64,000 nucleotides of DNA, from positions 1,426,001 to 1,490,000 of the forward strand of contig NZ_JACHNE010000001.1 in the NCBI RefSeq assembly GCF_014205255.1. Direction: 5' to 3'. Positions 41,001-48,989 of this stretch are shown here, piece by piece. The position numbers were made by a program, and so were the translations under genes. The DNA comes from Streptomyces caelestis (GTDB lineage: Bacteria > Actinomycetota > Actinomycetes > Streptomycetales > Streptomycetaceae). Position 1 is the first letter of the stretch, and each line of letters opens with the position of its first letter. The notes under the pieces were generated by a model that saw nothing but the letters and a program-made list of their open reading frames with translations, was not told the DNA's origin and ran no database searches.

Positions 41001-42670
41001 CGGGACGCCTCACGGGCCGAGTCCCAGGCAGCGACGGCGGTCTTCTCGGCGTCGCTCGCGGCAAGGGCCGCACGGGCCGGGTCGGCGTCGGGCGCGCTGT
41101 CGTCGAGCCAGCCGGCCCGGACGGCCTCGGCGGTCTCCTGCTCGACCTCGGCGAGGCGCTGCTTCAGATGCCCGACTTCGCTGCGGGCCCGCTGCGCCTG
41201 CGTGGCGGCGGCGGTGGAGTCCCGGTAGGCGGCGTCGCTGACCTCCTGGAGGGCGTCGGAGCGCTCCTCCTCCTCGTTGGCGTGGTTCTCGGCCTTCTCC
41301 GCGGCCGCGTGCAGGGCCCGTACGAGGTCCACGGCGGCCTTGGAGCGGGCGGCGAGCGCCGGGGCGGCGTCGCGCTCCGCCTCCTGGATCGCGGCGGACA
41401 CCCGGGCGACGCGGTCGGCGGCGGCGCGGTGGCGCAGCACGACCTCGGCGGCCTGCCACGCGGCGTACAGCGTGCGGGCGTCGGCGAGCTCGCGCTTCTG
41501 CGCGGCTGCGGACTTCTCGGCCGCGGCGAGCGCCAGCGAGGCGTGCCGGTAGGCGAGTTCGGCGGAGATCAGCGCGCTGCGCTCGCGGGCCGCCTCGGCG
41601 TGCGTGACGGCGTACGCGGCGGCGGTGACCCGCTGGGCCAGGTCGGCGGCCCGGACCCGCTCCCGCACGCCGCGCGCGGAGAGCCTGCGCGCCAGGGTCC
41701 GCGTACGGCGCTCGGCTCCGGCGTGGATGTCACGCGCGCGGGAGCGGGCCTCGGCGGCCTCGACGATCCGTCCGAGCAGGTCGACGGACCCGGCGGTGAA
41801 GTCGCGTTCGGCGATCAGCTCGGCACGGCGGCCCAGCTTGTTGCCGAAGCCGCTGACCAGGTCCGCGAGCCCGTCGGTGTCGCGGGTGTCGGTGACGGCG
41901 CGCAGCAGCAGGTCGGTGAAGTCGGCGTCCTTCTTGACCGCGAAGAGACCGGCGGCCTCGCCCTCGTCGGCGTTCATCTCCCGCTGGTATCGGAAGAGTT
42001 CGGGGTCGAGTCCGAGGTCGCCGAGGTGCTCGATCCAGCGGTCGTGGATCTCCTCCCAGTGCACCTCCAGGTGCGGGTACGTCTTGCCCGCCTCCGTGAG
42101 GGCGTCGCGGAAGCCCTTCATGGTGCGACGCCGGCCGCGCGCGCCCGACTGGCCCTCGACCGACGCCCGTACGGCGGTGGACTCGGCCACGGGGAGGTTG
42201 TCGAGGCTCAGTCCGGGCCCGGGCCGGAAGGAGTACCAGGCCTCGGCGAACTTGCGCGGGTCGTTGGAGACCTGCCGCCCGCGCCACTCGCTCACCTTGC
42301 CGACGACGACGCACTCACCGGTCAGCACGTGCTGCCACTCCAGCGCGACGTGGCCGCAGTCGTCGGCGAGCAGGAACTTGCGCAGCACGCCGGAGCTGGC
42401 GCCGCCGAGAGTGTTGCGGTGGCCCGGCAGCATCACGGAGAAGATCAGCTTGAGCAGGACCGACTTGCCGCCGCCGTTCTCCAGGAAGAGCACACCGGCG
42501 GGCGCGGGCCGGCGCGGTGGGCCGACGGGCTCCTCCTCGAAGAACTCCGCCTGCGTGGGCGCGGGGTCGGGCACGGGCTCGCCCACACCCCGCAGGTCGA
42601 GCACGGTGTCGGCGTAGCGCGCACCGGCCGGCCCGATGGAGTAGAGGCGGACCCGGGACAGCTCGTACAT
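38042..42670 (-). CDS. SMC/MukB-like ATPase of a condensin-like complex (MksB/JetC-like)
   Basis: The 1542-residue protein has ABC/SMC head halves at both ends and long Ala/Glu/Arg-rich coiled coils between. The N-head has the P-loop 'LENGGGKSVLLKLIF' (about residue 66). A small globular hinge-like region sits near the middle (about 670-790, 'HGIPALPGWRYLAQ', 'LVDGVIITDPDSH'). The C-head has the signature 'FSGGQLLTAAIAL' and Walker B 'TLFLDNPIGRAN'. The catalytic Glu expected after Walker B Asp is Asn. This is the third gene of a kleisin-KITE-SMC operon, so a DNA-loop-extruding or plasmid-sensing complex is inferred. No nuclease (JetD/MksG) gene follows; the next sequence is the convergent GMC remnant. 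Confidence 0.8.
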   Translation of the reverse strand: MYELSRVRLYSIGPAGARYADTVLDLRGVGEPVPDPAPTQAEFFEEEPVGPPRRPAPAGVLFLENGGGKSVLLKLIFSVMLPGHRNTLGGASSGVLRKFLLADDCGHVALEWQHVLTGECVVVGKVSEWRGRQVSNDPRKFAEAWYSFRPGPGLSLDNLPVAESTAVRASVEGQSGARGRRRTMKGFRDALTEAGKTYPHLEVHWEEIHDRWIEHLGDLGLDPELFRYQREMNADEGEAAGLFAVKKDADFTDLLLRAVTDTRDTDGLADLVSGFGNKLGRRAELIAERDFTAGSVDLLGRIVEAAEARSRARDIHAGAERRTRTLARRLSARGVRERVRAADLAQRVTAAAYAVTHAEAARERSALISAELAYRHASLALAAAEKSAAAQKRELADARTLYAAWQAAEVVLRHRAAADRVARVSAAIQEAERDAAPALAARSKAAVDLVRALHAAAEKAENHANEEEERSDALQEVSDAAYRDSTAAATQAQRARSEVGHLKQRLAEVEQETAEAVRAGWLDDSAPDADPARAALAASDAEKTAVAAWDSAREASRRAGEHAREAAAAETRAELTAARAADAATAAERSYEAERRTAEALAGEERLAELLSLTSETRPGIPQPRHGTDSEPATRPAPGGQGLSPEELDRFADDLRELLDDAVASAERQLFELRTAAADDSRILGALGDGGLLPPGPDVLATVEFLGEHGIPALPGWRYLAQAVDPADHARVLAARPELVDGVIITDPDSHARAREALGDAALLPRSAVAVGTAAALLAPTPAPESDSGDVFLVPPNPAMHDEHAADEERQALRARAAERDEEIRTLAARLGKDRELAARLASWRTGCPAGRLAELAQAAHDTRAFAEESEAELAEARAVRAEADEAAAEAARVRDERQDAAQKARRSADALAGLAFRLRERAGWQVKLRELADEAAESEASAQACLERARAADEDRRAAQRAADDARRTARALRAERSEIAGAPDDVPEDDARTPKASLPALREAYRAASQLYEKVGVGADLRAEQARAESDESAARAELDRLSNKVRTRAEQLLESPDGSDGPSRQAAAARAEELVQLLETRMSSASEQLGRLRGEAERLAPEDGEAHTDLPEDLQPRDAEHAQTLLRTATAELASHTEALNQAREAHAELLDAHRAAEDAASGFDEIAVMLRDLLREHATEEEQEETEPYPGSPEEARQSAAEARRSLRGCAADLSAAEAAVREASDILVRHANSTRYEQVRTPARQQIRELPASALPEHAQKWADAFAPRLRVLTDELEQLERNRDSIVDRLRGLVESALATLRSAQRLSRLPEGLGEWSGQEFLRIRFEEPDQATLTERLGEVIDEATRAAVKKNSDLRRDGMSLLLRGVAAALQPKGVAVEILKPDAVLRAERVPVGQMGDVFSGGQLLTAAIALYCTMAALRSNDRGRDKHRHAGTLFLDNPIGRANATYLLELQRAVSDALGVQLLYTTGLFDTTALAEFPLVIRMRNDADLRAGLKYISVEEHLRPGLPQQPQAGEAGHSEITATRMYKRPVS

Positions 42671-42714
42671 GGCGGACTCTCGTAAGTCTTCGTGAGATGG
42701 GGGGCAGGAGGAGT

Positions 42715-43596
42715 TCAGGAGGAGTGGAACGGCAGCCCGGCGTCGGCGACCAGATCCAGGTCGTCGTTCTCCTCGGGGGGCAACAGCGTCGGTGTGCCGT
42801 CGGTGACCGGGACGACGCCCAGCTCGAGCAGTTCGGCGAGGGCGGCGCTGCCGGCCATGTCGCGGACCTGGAGCTGGTAGCGGGCGGTCGTGCGGTAGGT
42901 GCCGCCGTTGTCGTCGCCCGTGCGCTGCAGAAACCCGGAGTCGGTGAGGAACGCCACGGCCTTGGCGACGATGCCGGTGGTCGAACCGGCGAGCCGGCGC
43001 GCGTCCTTCGTGGCGCCGGTCGAGCTGCGCCGCACCCAGATCCGCCAGGCGGCCTCCAGGCCGGGCGCGTCGGTGGCCGGGTCGGTGTTCGCGCCCTGTT
43101 CGGCGGCGCGCTCCTCCAGACGGCGGCAGGCCTGGCGGACGAAGGCGTCGACGCCGTTGACCGTGACGCGGCCGATGTAGCCGTCGTCGGCGAGGTCCTC
43201 GGGACGCGGGAACGCCATGGCGGCGACGGCGAGATGGGCCAGCCCGTGCAGGAACCGGTCGCCGCCGTCGGCGGACGTACGACGCGCGTAGTCGCCCATG
43301 CGGACGGCGAAGACGGAGTCCTCGGCGGCGGTCACGGCCATGCCCGCGCGCGGGGACACCTCCAGCACGATCAGCCCCAGCCCCGTCGCCACGGCGTCGG
43401 CGAGTCGCGCGAACGGCGAGTCCTCGCGGTAGCGCCGCAGCAGGTCCGCGTACTCCTGGTCGCGGGCGGGCTGGAGCTTGGGCTGCAACCCGAAGGAGAC
43501 GAGCCGCGCCGCGTCGGCGGCGTCGGCGGGTGTGACGGCGGGGGTGGCCGCCGGGGCCGGGCCCTCCGACTCACTCCACTCGACGTGCTCGCTCAC
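42715..43596 (-). CDS. KITE-like winged-helix subunit (MksE/JetB-like)
   Basis: From GTG 43596, seven bases after AAGGAG, the product has 293 residues; an in-frame GTG at 43617 would add seven. After a Pro/Ala-rich leader two helical/winged segments appear: 'YADLLRRYREDSPFARLADAV' through 'LAHLAVAAMAFPRPEDL', and a second ('GIVAKAVAFLTDSGFLQRTG') ending in a beta-wing 'YRTTARYQLQVRDMAG'. Size, tandem winged helices and place between kleisin-like and SMC-like genes match the KITE subunits of MukBEF/MksBEF/Wadjet complexes. Sequence resemblance alone is weak, so the call relies on context. Confidence 0.68.
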   Translation of the reverse strand: MSEHVEWSESEGPAPAATPAVTPADAADAARLVSFGLQPKLQPARDQEYADLLRRYREDSPFARLADAVATGLGLIVLEVSPRAGMAVTAAEDSVFAVRMGDYARRTSADGGDRFLHGLAHLAVAAMAFPRPEDLADDGYIGRVTVNGVDAFVRQACRRLEERAAEQGANTDPATDAPGLEAAWRIWVRRSSTGATKDARRLAGSTTGIVAKAVAFLTDSGFLQRTGDDNGGTYRTTARYQLQVRDMAGSAALAELLELGVVPVTDGTPTLLPPEENDDLDLVADAGLPFHSS

Positions 43597-43631
43597 GGTC
43601 GGGACTCCTTGTGCCACTTGTACGTGCTCAT
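43593..43631 (-). CDS. 12-codon bridging reading frame between kleisin-like and KITE-like genes
   Basis: ATG at 43631 overlaps the stop of the kleisin-like gene (ATGA) and the TGA at 43593 overlaps the KITE GTG start (GTGA). It encodes 'MSTYKWHKESRP', and the AAGGAG used by the KITE gene lies inside it. It could carry terminating ribosomes across the gap; whether the peptide itself matters is unknown. Confidence 0.35.
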   Translation of the reverse strand: MSTYKWHKESRP

Positions 43632-45154
43632 GCCGCTTCCGTCCGATCCGCCGCCATGCCCGCCGCGTCCAGCAGCGCGGTGCCGACGATCAGGTCCGCC
43701 CCGCCGAACTCCGGATCCTCCAGCTCCGTCCCGTCGTCCACGGCGAACAACAGTTTCTGCTCCCCCTGCCGATAGGCGGTGCCGACCGGCGGACTCGCGG
43801 CATGCACCGCCAACAGGGCCACCAGATACGGCAGCTCGGGATCCCGCCGCCGGGCCTCGGCCAGCAACCCGGACAACCGGCGCGGCGCGTCCGCCGGCAG
43901 GTCGAGCAGCTCCTGCGCGGCCGCCATCTGCTCCTCGCTGAACCGGCTGTCGTCGGGCGTGGCGATGAGATCCGGCTCGGGCATCTCCGCACCCAGGTGC
44001 TCCCGCTCCACCGGCGGCGTCAGCAGTATGTCGACGAGGTCCCCCACCCGGACGGACACCGGCGTACGCAGCCCCGTACCCCGCCCGAAGAAGGCGTCCG
44101 TGACGCGGACGGCCTGCTCCAGCGGCAGGGGGAGGACGGGGGCGACGAGGTGGCCGTACAGGTCGATCCCCGCGGTGGCCGCCGGGGCGGCGAAGGCCTG
44201 CCGGTCCTGCTCGGCGCGGAACAGCGGTCCGGCCTCCAGCAGCCGGGACTGCAACTGCGTGTGCCGCCGGATGCAGTCCTTGACGATGTCGACGAGCTCG
44301 GCGGCGCGGCGCTTGTGCTCCGGGTCCTCGGACTCGTCGCGGGCCTTGCGGATGTTGGTGAGGATCGCGTTCTCGTGGCGATAGCGGTCGGCCACGTGCT
44401 CCAGGGCCTCGGCGATCATGTCGGGCACGGTGGTGAGCCAGTCCACCGCGCGCACGTTGCGCCGGGTCGCCTCCAGGGCGCGGCGCAGGGTCTCCGAGTA
44501 CTGCACGGTGCGGTAGCGGGCCTGTTCGGCCGCGAGCTGGGCGTCGGCGAGCCGGCCGCGGCTGATCAGCACCTCCAGCTTGACCTCGGCGGCGATCTGC
44601 GCGCTGGTGACGTCCGTGTCGAGGGCGCCGACGAGGACGTTGACCGCCTCGTCCGTCGTCCGCAGGTAGACCGTGCCGCCCGGGCCCGGGACCTCCTCGA
44701 TCAGCTTGAAGTCGTAGTCACGGCGCACATAGGTGCCGTCCGCCCCGAACGTGCCGTACACCGCGCGGAAGCCGCGGTCGACGCTGCCGACGTTGATCAG
44801 GTTCTCCAGGACCCAGCGGGCCACCCGCTCGTGCTCGGCGGCGGGCCGCTGCGGTGCCTGGGCGGCGATGCGCGGGATGAGGCGGGCGACGATCTGGTCG
44901 TGGTCCGCGCCCGTGTCGAAGTCCATGTTCAGGGTGACGAGGTCGATCGCCGCGAGGGCGACCTCCGCCATGCCGTACACCGAGTACTCACCGGCGAGGT
45001 TGGCCTTGCGCGCGTCGAGGTCGTGCAGCGGCGCGGTGCAGGCGAGCGCGCGCAGTCGCCGCGCCAGGCCCTCGTCGGCGGCCGGCCCCAGGGCTGGGCG
45101 CGGCCCCGCGCTGAGCTGGGGCGGAACGCTGTCCGTCGATGCAGGCGAAGTCAC
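43628..45154 (-). CDS. Kleisin-like subunit (MksF/JetA-like)
   Basis: Read from GTG 45154 it has 508 residues; TTG 45184 would add ten. The N-terminal part is winged-helix-like ('YSVYGMAEVALAAIDLVTLN', about 65-85; 'ERVARWVLENLINVGSVDRG'). A long helical region (about 190-330, including 'QARYRTVQYSETLRRALEATRR') and a C-terminal globular part ('GDLVDILLTPPVER', then 'RRDPELPYLVALLAVHA') follow. This matches the plan of MukF/MksF-type kleisins. TAGTCT ends seven bases before the GTG and no Shine-Dalgarno is present, so a leaderless transcript starting at the GTG is plausible. It is the first gene of the operon, divergent from nothing but 57 bp from the GntR gene stop. Confidence 0.7.
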   Translation of the reverse strand: MTSPASTDSVPPQLSAGPRPALGPAADEGLARRLRALACTAPLHDLDARKANLAGEYSVYGMAEVALAAIDLVTLNMDFDTGADHDQIVARLIPRIAAQAPQRPAAEHERVARWVLENLINVGSVDRGFRAVYGTFGADGTYVRRDYDFKLIEEVPGPGGTVYLRTTDEAVNVLVGALDTDVTSAQIAAEVKLEVLISRGRLADAQLAAEQARYRTVQYSETLRRALEATRRNVRAVDWLTTVPDMIAEALEHVADRYRHENAILTNIRKARDESEDPEHKRRAAELVDIVKDCIRRHTQLQSRLLEAGPLFRAEQDRQAFAAPAATAGIDLYGHLVAPVLPLPLEQAVRVTDAFFGRGTGLRTPVSVRVGDLVDILLTPPVEREHLGAEMPEPDLIATPDDSRFSEEQMAAAQELLDLPADAPRRLSGLLAEARRRDPELPYLVALLAVHAASPPVGTAYRQGEQKLLFAVDDGTELEDPEFGGADLIVGTALLDAAGMAADRTEAA

Positions 45155-45211
45155 GGTGCACAGACTAGGTCCTGGGTATGACAACGACCCAAACGACGCG
45201 GGTGGGCCTCG

Positions 45212-45907
45212 TCAGCCGTCCTCGCCGACGCGCCGCCGGTACACCTCGACGACCCGTTCCAGCGAGTCGTCGAGGTACCCGGCGAGCAGTCCCTCGGCCT
45301 TCTCGCGGTCTCCCACCTGAAGAGCCTCAAGAATGGCGATATTTCGCGCGATGTACGGTTCGTGCAGCCGCTGCGGCTCGTCCACCACATGGAAGGCCAG
45401 GCGCAGTTCGGCGAAAACACTCCGCATCAACTCCTCGGTACGCTCGCTCGCCGCGAGGGCGACCAGTTCCCGGTGGAAGTGGATGTTGGCCGTGCCCACC
45501 CCCTTCCAGTCGCCTTCCCGAGCCGCCCGCCGCCCTTCCTCCACGGCACCGTTGAGCCCGTCGAGGCCGTAGGGCGGCTCCCCGAGGCCGCGGACCACGG
45601 CGCACTCGACGAGCCGGCGCGTGCGGTAGATGTCCTCGACGTCCTCCACCGTCAGCACCCGGACGAAGACGCCCCGGTTCAGCTCGTGAACGAGCAGGCG
45701 TTCGTGCGTGAGCAGCCGGAACGCCTCGCGCAGTGTGTTGCGGGAGACGCCGAGCGCGCCGCCGATGCTGTCCTCCGAGAGCCGGGTACCGGGCGGGAAG
45801 TAGCCCTCGGCGATCCGGCTCCTGAGGATGTCGGAGACCCGTTCGGCGGTGCTGGTGCGCCCCAGGAGAGCCCGGTCGTCGGCGAGGTCCTTCAGCTGCT
45901 CTGCCAT
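45212..45907 (-). CDS. GntR-family regulator, FCD subfamily
   Basis: The 231-residue protein starts at ATG 45907. The N-terminal winged helix has 'VSDILRSRIAEGYFPPGTRLSED' and 'ALGVSRNTLREAFRLLTHERLL'. The C-terminal FCD domain (about 80-220) keeps the metal-ligand pattern 'NIHFHRELVALA' and 'EALQVGDREKAEGLL'. It is divergent from the MFS-DUF1445-pxpABC operon, and an operator of FadR form lies between them, so it most likely represses that operon and responds to 5-oxoproline or a related acid (inference). Confidence 0.88.
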   Translation of the reverse strand: MAEQLKDLADDRALLGRTSTAERVSDILRSRIAEGYFPPGTRLSEDSIGGALGVSRNTLREAFRLLTHERLLVHELNRGVFVRVLTVEDVEDIYRTRRLVECAVVRGLGEPPYGLDGLNGAVEEGRRAAREGDWKGVGTANIHFHRELVALAASERTEELMRSVFAELRLAFHVVDEPQRLHEPYIARNIAILEALQVGDREKAEGLLAGYLDDSLERVVEVYRRRVGEDG

Positions 45908-45951
45908 GCCGGAATTCAATCGCAGATCTCAAGAACGAAACAACATGGGTA

Positions 45952-45981
45952 TTGAGGGATCGTTGAACAATCCTCTACGGT
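45952..45981 (+). promoter_or_regulatory. Promoter of the 5-oxoproline operon with FCD-GntR operator in the spacer
   Basis: TTGAGG (45952-45957) and TACGGT (45976-45981) are 18 bp apart, a good vegetative promoter 99 bp before the MFS start. Between them TCGTTGAACAA (45960-45970) fits the FadR/FCD consensus TNGTNNNACNA and lies in a near-perfect palindrome ATCGTTGAACAAT. Binding here would block RNA polymerase. Confidence 0.65.
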
Positions 45982-46079
45982 GCTAAGCACGGCGTCGCTC
46001 GCTCACCGCGGTGGCGACCGCTTCCGCACGGCACGGCTCACTCCGACGCACCCTCCGTCCCTCCTTCAGCGAGGTGCCC

Positions 46080-47381
46080 ATGAGCACGACCCCTCCACCG
46101 CAGGCCCTGACCGACGACACGCGCCCCGCGGCGGCCGAACACACCGACGACCAAGGGGCGTTCGGCTGGCTGCGCGCCCTCGGCCCGCGCGGCCGCCGCG
46201 CGTTCACCGGTGCCTTCGGCGGCTACGCCCTGGACTCGTACGACTACTTCACACTGCCGCTGAGCATGGTCGCGCTGTCCGCCTACTTCGGTCTGAACAG
46301 CGGCCAGACCGGCCTCTTCACGACGGTCACGCTGGTGGTCTCCGCGATCGGCGGCGCCCTCGCGGGCGTCCTCGCGGACCGCGTCGGCCGGGTGAAGGCG
46401 CTGATGGTCACGGTGATCACCTACGCGGTGTTCACCGTCGCCTGCGGCTTCGCGCCCAACTACGAGACACTGCTGGTCTTCCGCGCCCTCCAGGGCCTCG
46501 GTTTCGGCGGCGAGTGGGCCGTCGGCGCGATCCTGGTCGCCGAGTACGCGAGCGCGAAGCACCGGGGCCGCACGCTCGGCGCGATCCAGAGCTCCTGGGC
46601 CGTGGGCTGGGGCATGGCCGTGATCGCCTACACCGTCATCTTCTCGGTGGCCGGTGACGATCTGGCCTGGCGCATCATGTTCTGGACCGGCGCCCTGCCC
46701 GCCCTGCTGGTCATCTGGCTGCGGCGCAGTGTGCAGGACGCGCCCGAGGCGGCAGCGGCGCGCGAACAGAGCGCGGAGAAGGGCTCGTTCACGGCGATCT
46801 TCAAGCCCGGCCTGCTGCGGACGACGGTCTTCGCGGTGCTGCTCTCGACCGGTGTCCAGGGCGGCTACTACACGCTGGCCACCTGGGTGCCGACGTACCT
46901 CAAGTCCGAGCGCGACCTGTCGGTCGTGGGCACCGGGGGCTATCTGACGTTCCTGATCTCCGGCGCCTTCATCGGCTACCTGACGGGCGGTTACCTCACC
47001 GACAAGCTGGGCCGGCGGCGCAACATCTGGCTCTTCGCCCTGTTGTCGGCGATCTGCATCCTGGCGTACGCGAACCTCCCGAGCGGCGCCAACACCCTGG
47101 TCCTGGTGCTGGGTTTTCCGCTCGGGTTCTGCATGTCGGCGATCTTCAGCGGTTTCGGCTCCTACCTGAGCGAGCTGTACCCGACGGCGGTGCGCGGCAC
47201 GGGGCAGGGCTTCACGTACAACACCGGGCGCGCGGTGGGTGCCGTCTTCCCGACGACGGTCGGTTTCCTGGCCGACAGCTGGGGCGTGGGCGGCGCGCTG
47301 GTCTTCGGGGCGATCGGCTACGGCCTGGCGGCGCTGGCGCTGCTCGGACTGCCGGAGACGCGCGGGAAGGAGCTCACGTGA
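46080..47381 (+). CDS. MFS transporter of the 5-oxoproline operon
   Basis: The 433-residue protein starts at ATG 46080 with GAGGTG upstream. Twelve helices are apparent, with the MFS loop motif '[13 protein letters not shown]' between helices 2 and 3 and '[12 protein letters not shown]' in the second half; it resembles the acid:H+ symporter group. It is first in the operon with DUF1445 and pxpABC, so 5-oxoproline or a related carboxylate is the probable substrate. Its stop overlaps the next start by four bases (GTGA). Confidence 0.87.
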   Translation: MSTTPPPQALTDDTRPAAAEHTDDQGAFGWLRALGPRGRRAFTGAFGGYALDSYDYFTLPLSMVALSAYFGLNSGQTGLFTTVTLVVSAIGGALAGVLADRVGRVKALMVTVITYAVFTVACGFAPNYETLLVFRALQGLGFGGEWAVGAILVAEYASAKHRGRTLGAIQSSWAVGWGMAVIAYTVIFSVAGDDLAWRIMFWTGALPALLVIWLRRSVQDAPEAAAAREQSAEKGSFTAIFKPGLLRTTVFAVLLSTGVQGGYYTLATWVPTYLKSERDLSVVGTGGYLTFLISGAFIGYLTGGYLTDKLGRRRNIWLFALLSAICILAYANLPSGANTLVLVLGFPLGFCMSAIFSGFGSYLSELYPTAVRGTGQGFTYNTGRAVGAVFPTTVGFLADSWGVGGALVFGAIGYGLAALALLGLPETRGKELT

Positions 47382-48211
47382 ACCGCATGAGCACCGAGAC
47401 CGAGGACCGTCCTGTCCTCCTCGTCGAGGAGCACGCGCGCGCGTGGAGCCCGGAAACGGCCCGCGCCCGCTTCCGGGAGGGTCTGACGGGCCCCACGGCC
47501 GGGGTCGCGGCGGGCCACACCCAGGCCAACCTGATCTCGGTGCCCGCCGACTGGGCCTACGACATGCTGCTGTTCTGCCAGCGCAACCCCAAGCCGTGCC
47601 CGGTCCTCGACGTCACGGACGCGGGATCCTGGACCACCGTGCTCGCCGACGGCGCGGACCTGCGCACCGACCTGCCGCGCTACCGGGTGTGGCGGGACGG
47701 CGAACTGGTGGACGAGCCGACGGACGCGCGCGCGTACTGGCGGGACGACCTGGTGTCGTTCCTGATCGGGTGCAGTTTCACGTTCGAGTGGGCGCTGGGC
47801 GAGGCGGGCGTTCCGATCCGCCACGTCGAGCAGGGCCGCAACGTCCCGATGTACGTGACCGGCCGGCAGTGCCGTCCGGCGGGGCGGCTGCACGGGCCGC
47901 TGGTGGTGTCCATGCGGCCGGTGCCGCCGGAGCACCTGGCGGCGGCGATCCGGGAGAGCAGTCTGCTGCCGGCGGTGCACGGCAGCCCCGTGCACTGCGG
48001 CGATCCCTCGGGGCTCGGCATCGACGACCTCGGCCGCCCCGACTTCGGCGACGCGGTGGACGCCGAGCCGGACGACATCCCGGTGTTCTGGGCCTGCGGA
48101 GTGACCCCGCAGGCGGCTGTGATGGCCTCGCGCCCGCCGTTCGCCCTCACGCACGCCCCGGGGCAGATGTTCCTCACCGACGCCCGCGACGAGCAGTACC
48201 GCGTGGCCTGA
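47378..48211 (+). CDS. DUF1445 putative hydro-lyase / D-glutamate cyclase family
   Basis: The 277-residue cytoplasmic protein (GTG 47378) has the DUF1445 blocks '[20 protein letters not shown]', '[17 protein letters not shown]', '[13 protein letters not shown]' and '[12 protein letters not shown]', the last two being near-invariant in the family. A mammalian member interconverts D-glutamate and 5-oxo-D-proline. In bacteria such genes often sit with pxpABC, which hydrolyses L-5-oxoproline, so a role in handling 5-oxoproline or its enantiomer is inferred. It is coupled to the MFS gene and lies ten bases before pxpA. Confidence 0.85.
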   Translation: MNRMSTETEDRPVLLVEEHARAWSPETARARFREGLTGPTAGVAAGHTQANLISVPADWAYDMLLFCQRNPKPCPVLDVTDAGSWTTVLADGADLRTDLPRYRVWRDGELVDEPTDARAYWRDDLVSFLIGCSFTFEWALGEAGVPIRHVEQGRNVPMYVTGRQCRPAGRLHGPLVVSMRPVPPEHLAAAIRESSLLPAVHGSPVHCGDPSGLGIDDLGRPDFGDAVDAEPDDIPVFWACGVTPQAAVMASRPPFALTHAPGQMFLTDARDEQYRVA

Positions 48212-48221
48212 GCAGGAGACA

Positions 48222-48989
48222 ATGGGAACCATGGCCTGCATCGATCTGAACGCCGACCTCGGCGAGGGCTTCGGCCGCTGGCGGCTCACCGACGACGAAC
48301 GGCTGCTGTCGGTCGTCACCAGCGCCAACGTGGCGTGCGGTTTCCACGCCGGGGACGCGATCACCATGCGCCGGGTGTGCGAGCTGGCGGCCGAGCGCGG
48401 CGTCCGGATCGGTGCCCAGGTGTCCTACCGGGACCTGGCCGGGTTCGGGCGGCGCGCGATGGACGTGCCGCCCGCCGAGCTGGCGGCCGAGGTGGCCTAC
48501 CAGATCGGCGCCCTGGAGGTCTTCGCACGGGCGGCGGGTGCCCGCGTGGCCTACGTGAAACCGCACGGCGCGCTCTACAACCGGGTCGTGCGCGACGAGG
48601 AGCAGGCCGCCGCGGTCGTCGACGGCGTGCTCCTCGCGGACGCATCCCTTCCGGTGCTGGGCCTGCCCGGCTCGCGCCTGCTGGAGCTGGCCGGGAAGGC
48701 CGGGCTGCCGGTCGTCACGGAGGCCTTCGCGGACCGGGCGTACACCGAGGCGGGCACGCTCGTGCCGCGCACCCTGGAGGGCGCCGTGGTCACCGACCCC
48801 GACACCGTCGTGGAGCGGTCGCTGAGCCTGGCCCGCTCCGGCGAGGTCGTCTCGCACTCGGGGACCCGGATCGAGGTACGCGCGCGTTCCCTGTGCCTGC
48901 ACGGCGACACGCCCGGCGCGGTGGAGCTGGCGCGCCGGGTGCGGGAGCGGCTGGAGGCGTCGGGCGTCCGGGTGGAGGCTTTCGCATGA
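48222..48989 (+). CDS. pxpA: 5-oxoprolinase subunit A (LamB/YcsF family)
   Basis: The 255-residue protein shows the family opening 'IDLNADLGEGFGRW', then 'NVACGFHAGDA', 'GAQVSYRDLAGFGRR' and 'VKPHGALYN'. PxpA with PxpB and PxpC forms the ATP-dependent bacterial 5-oxoprolinase, which opens 5-oxo-L-proline to glutamate. AGGAG precedes ATG 48222 by only three bases; ATG 48231 is an alternative. The stop overlaps the pxpB ATG (ATGA). Confidence 0.93.
   Translation: MGTMACIDLNADLGEGFGRWRLTDDERLLSVVTSANVACGFHAGDAITMRRVCELAAERGVRIGAQVSYRDLAGFGRRAMDVPPAELAAEVAYQIGALEVFARAAGARVAYVKPHGALYNRVVRDEEQAAAVVDGVLLADASLPVLGLPGSRLLELAGKAGLPVVTEAFADRAYTEAGTLVPRTLEGAVVTDPDTVVERSLSLARSGEVVSHSGTRIEVRARSLCLHGDTPGAVELARRVRERLEASGVRVEAFA

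Noticed and set aside
40088..42685. An 865-codon plus-strand frame opposite the SMC-like gene
   Set aside because: Gly/Arg/Val-rich shadow of the coiled-coil gene, without start signals.
38042..45154. Complete four-gene Wadjet (JetABCD) system
   Set aside because: No JetD-like gene is present within the window next to the trio, so only a JetABC/MksBEF-like call is supported.
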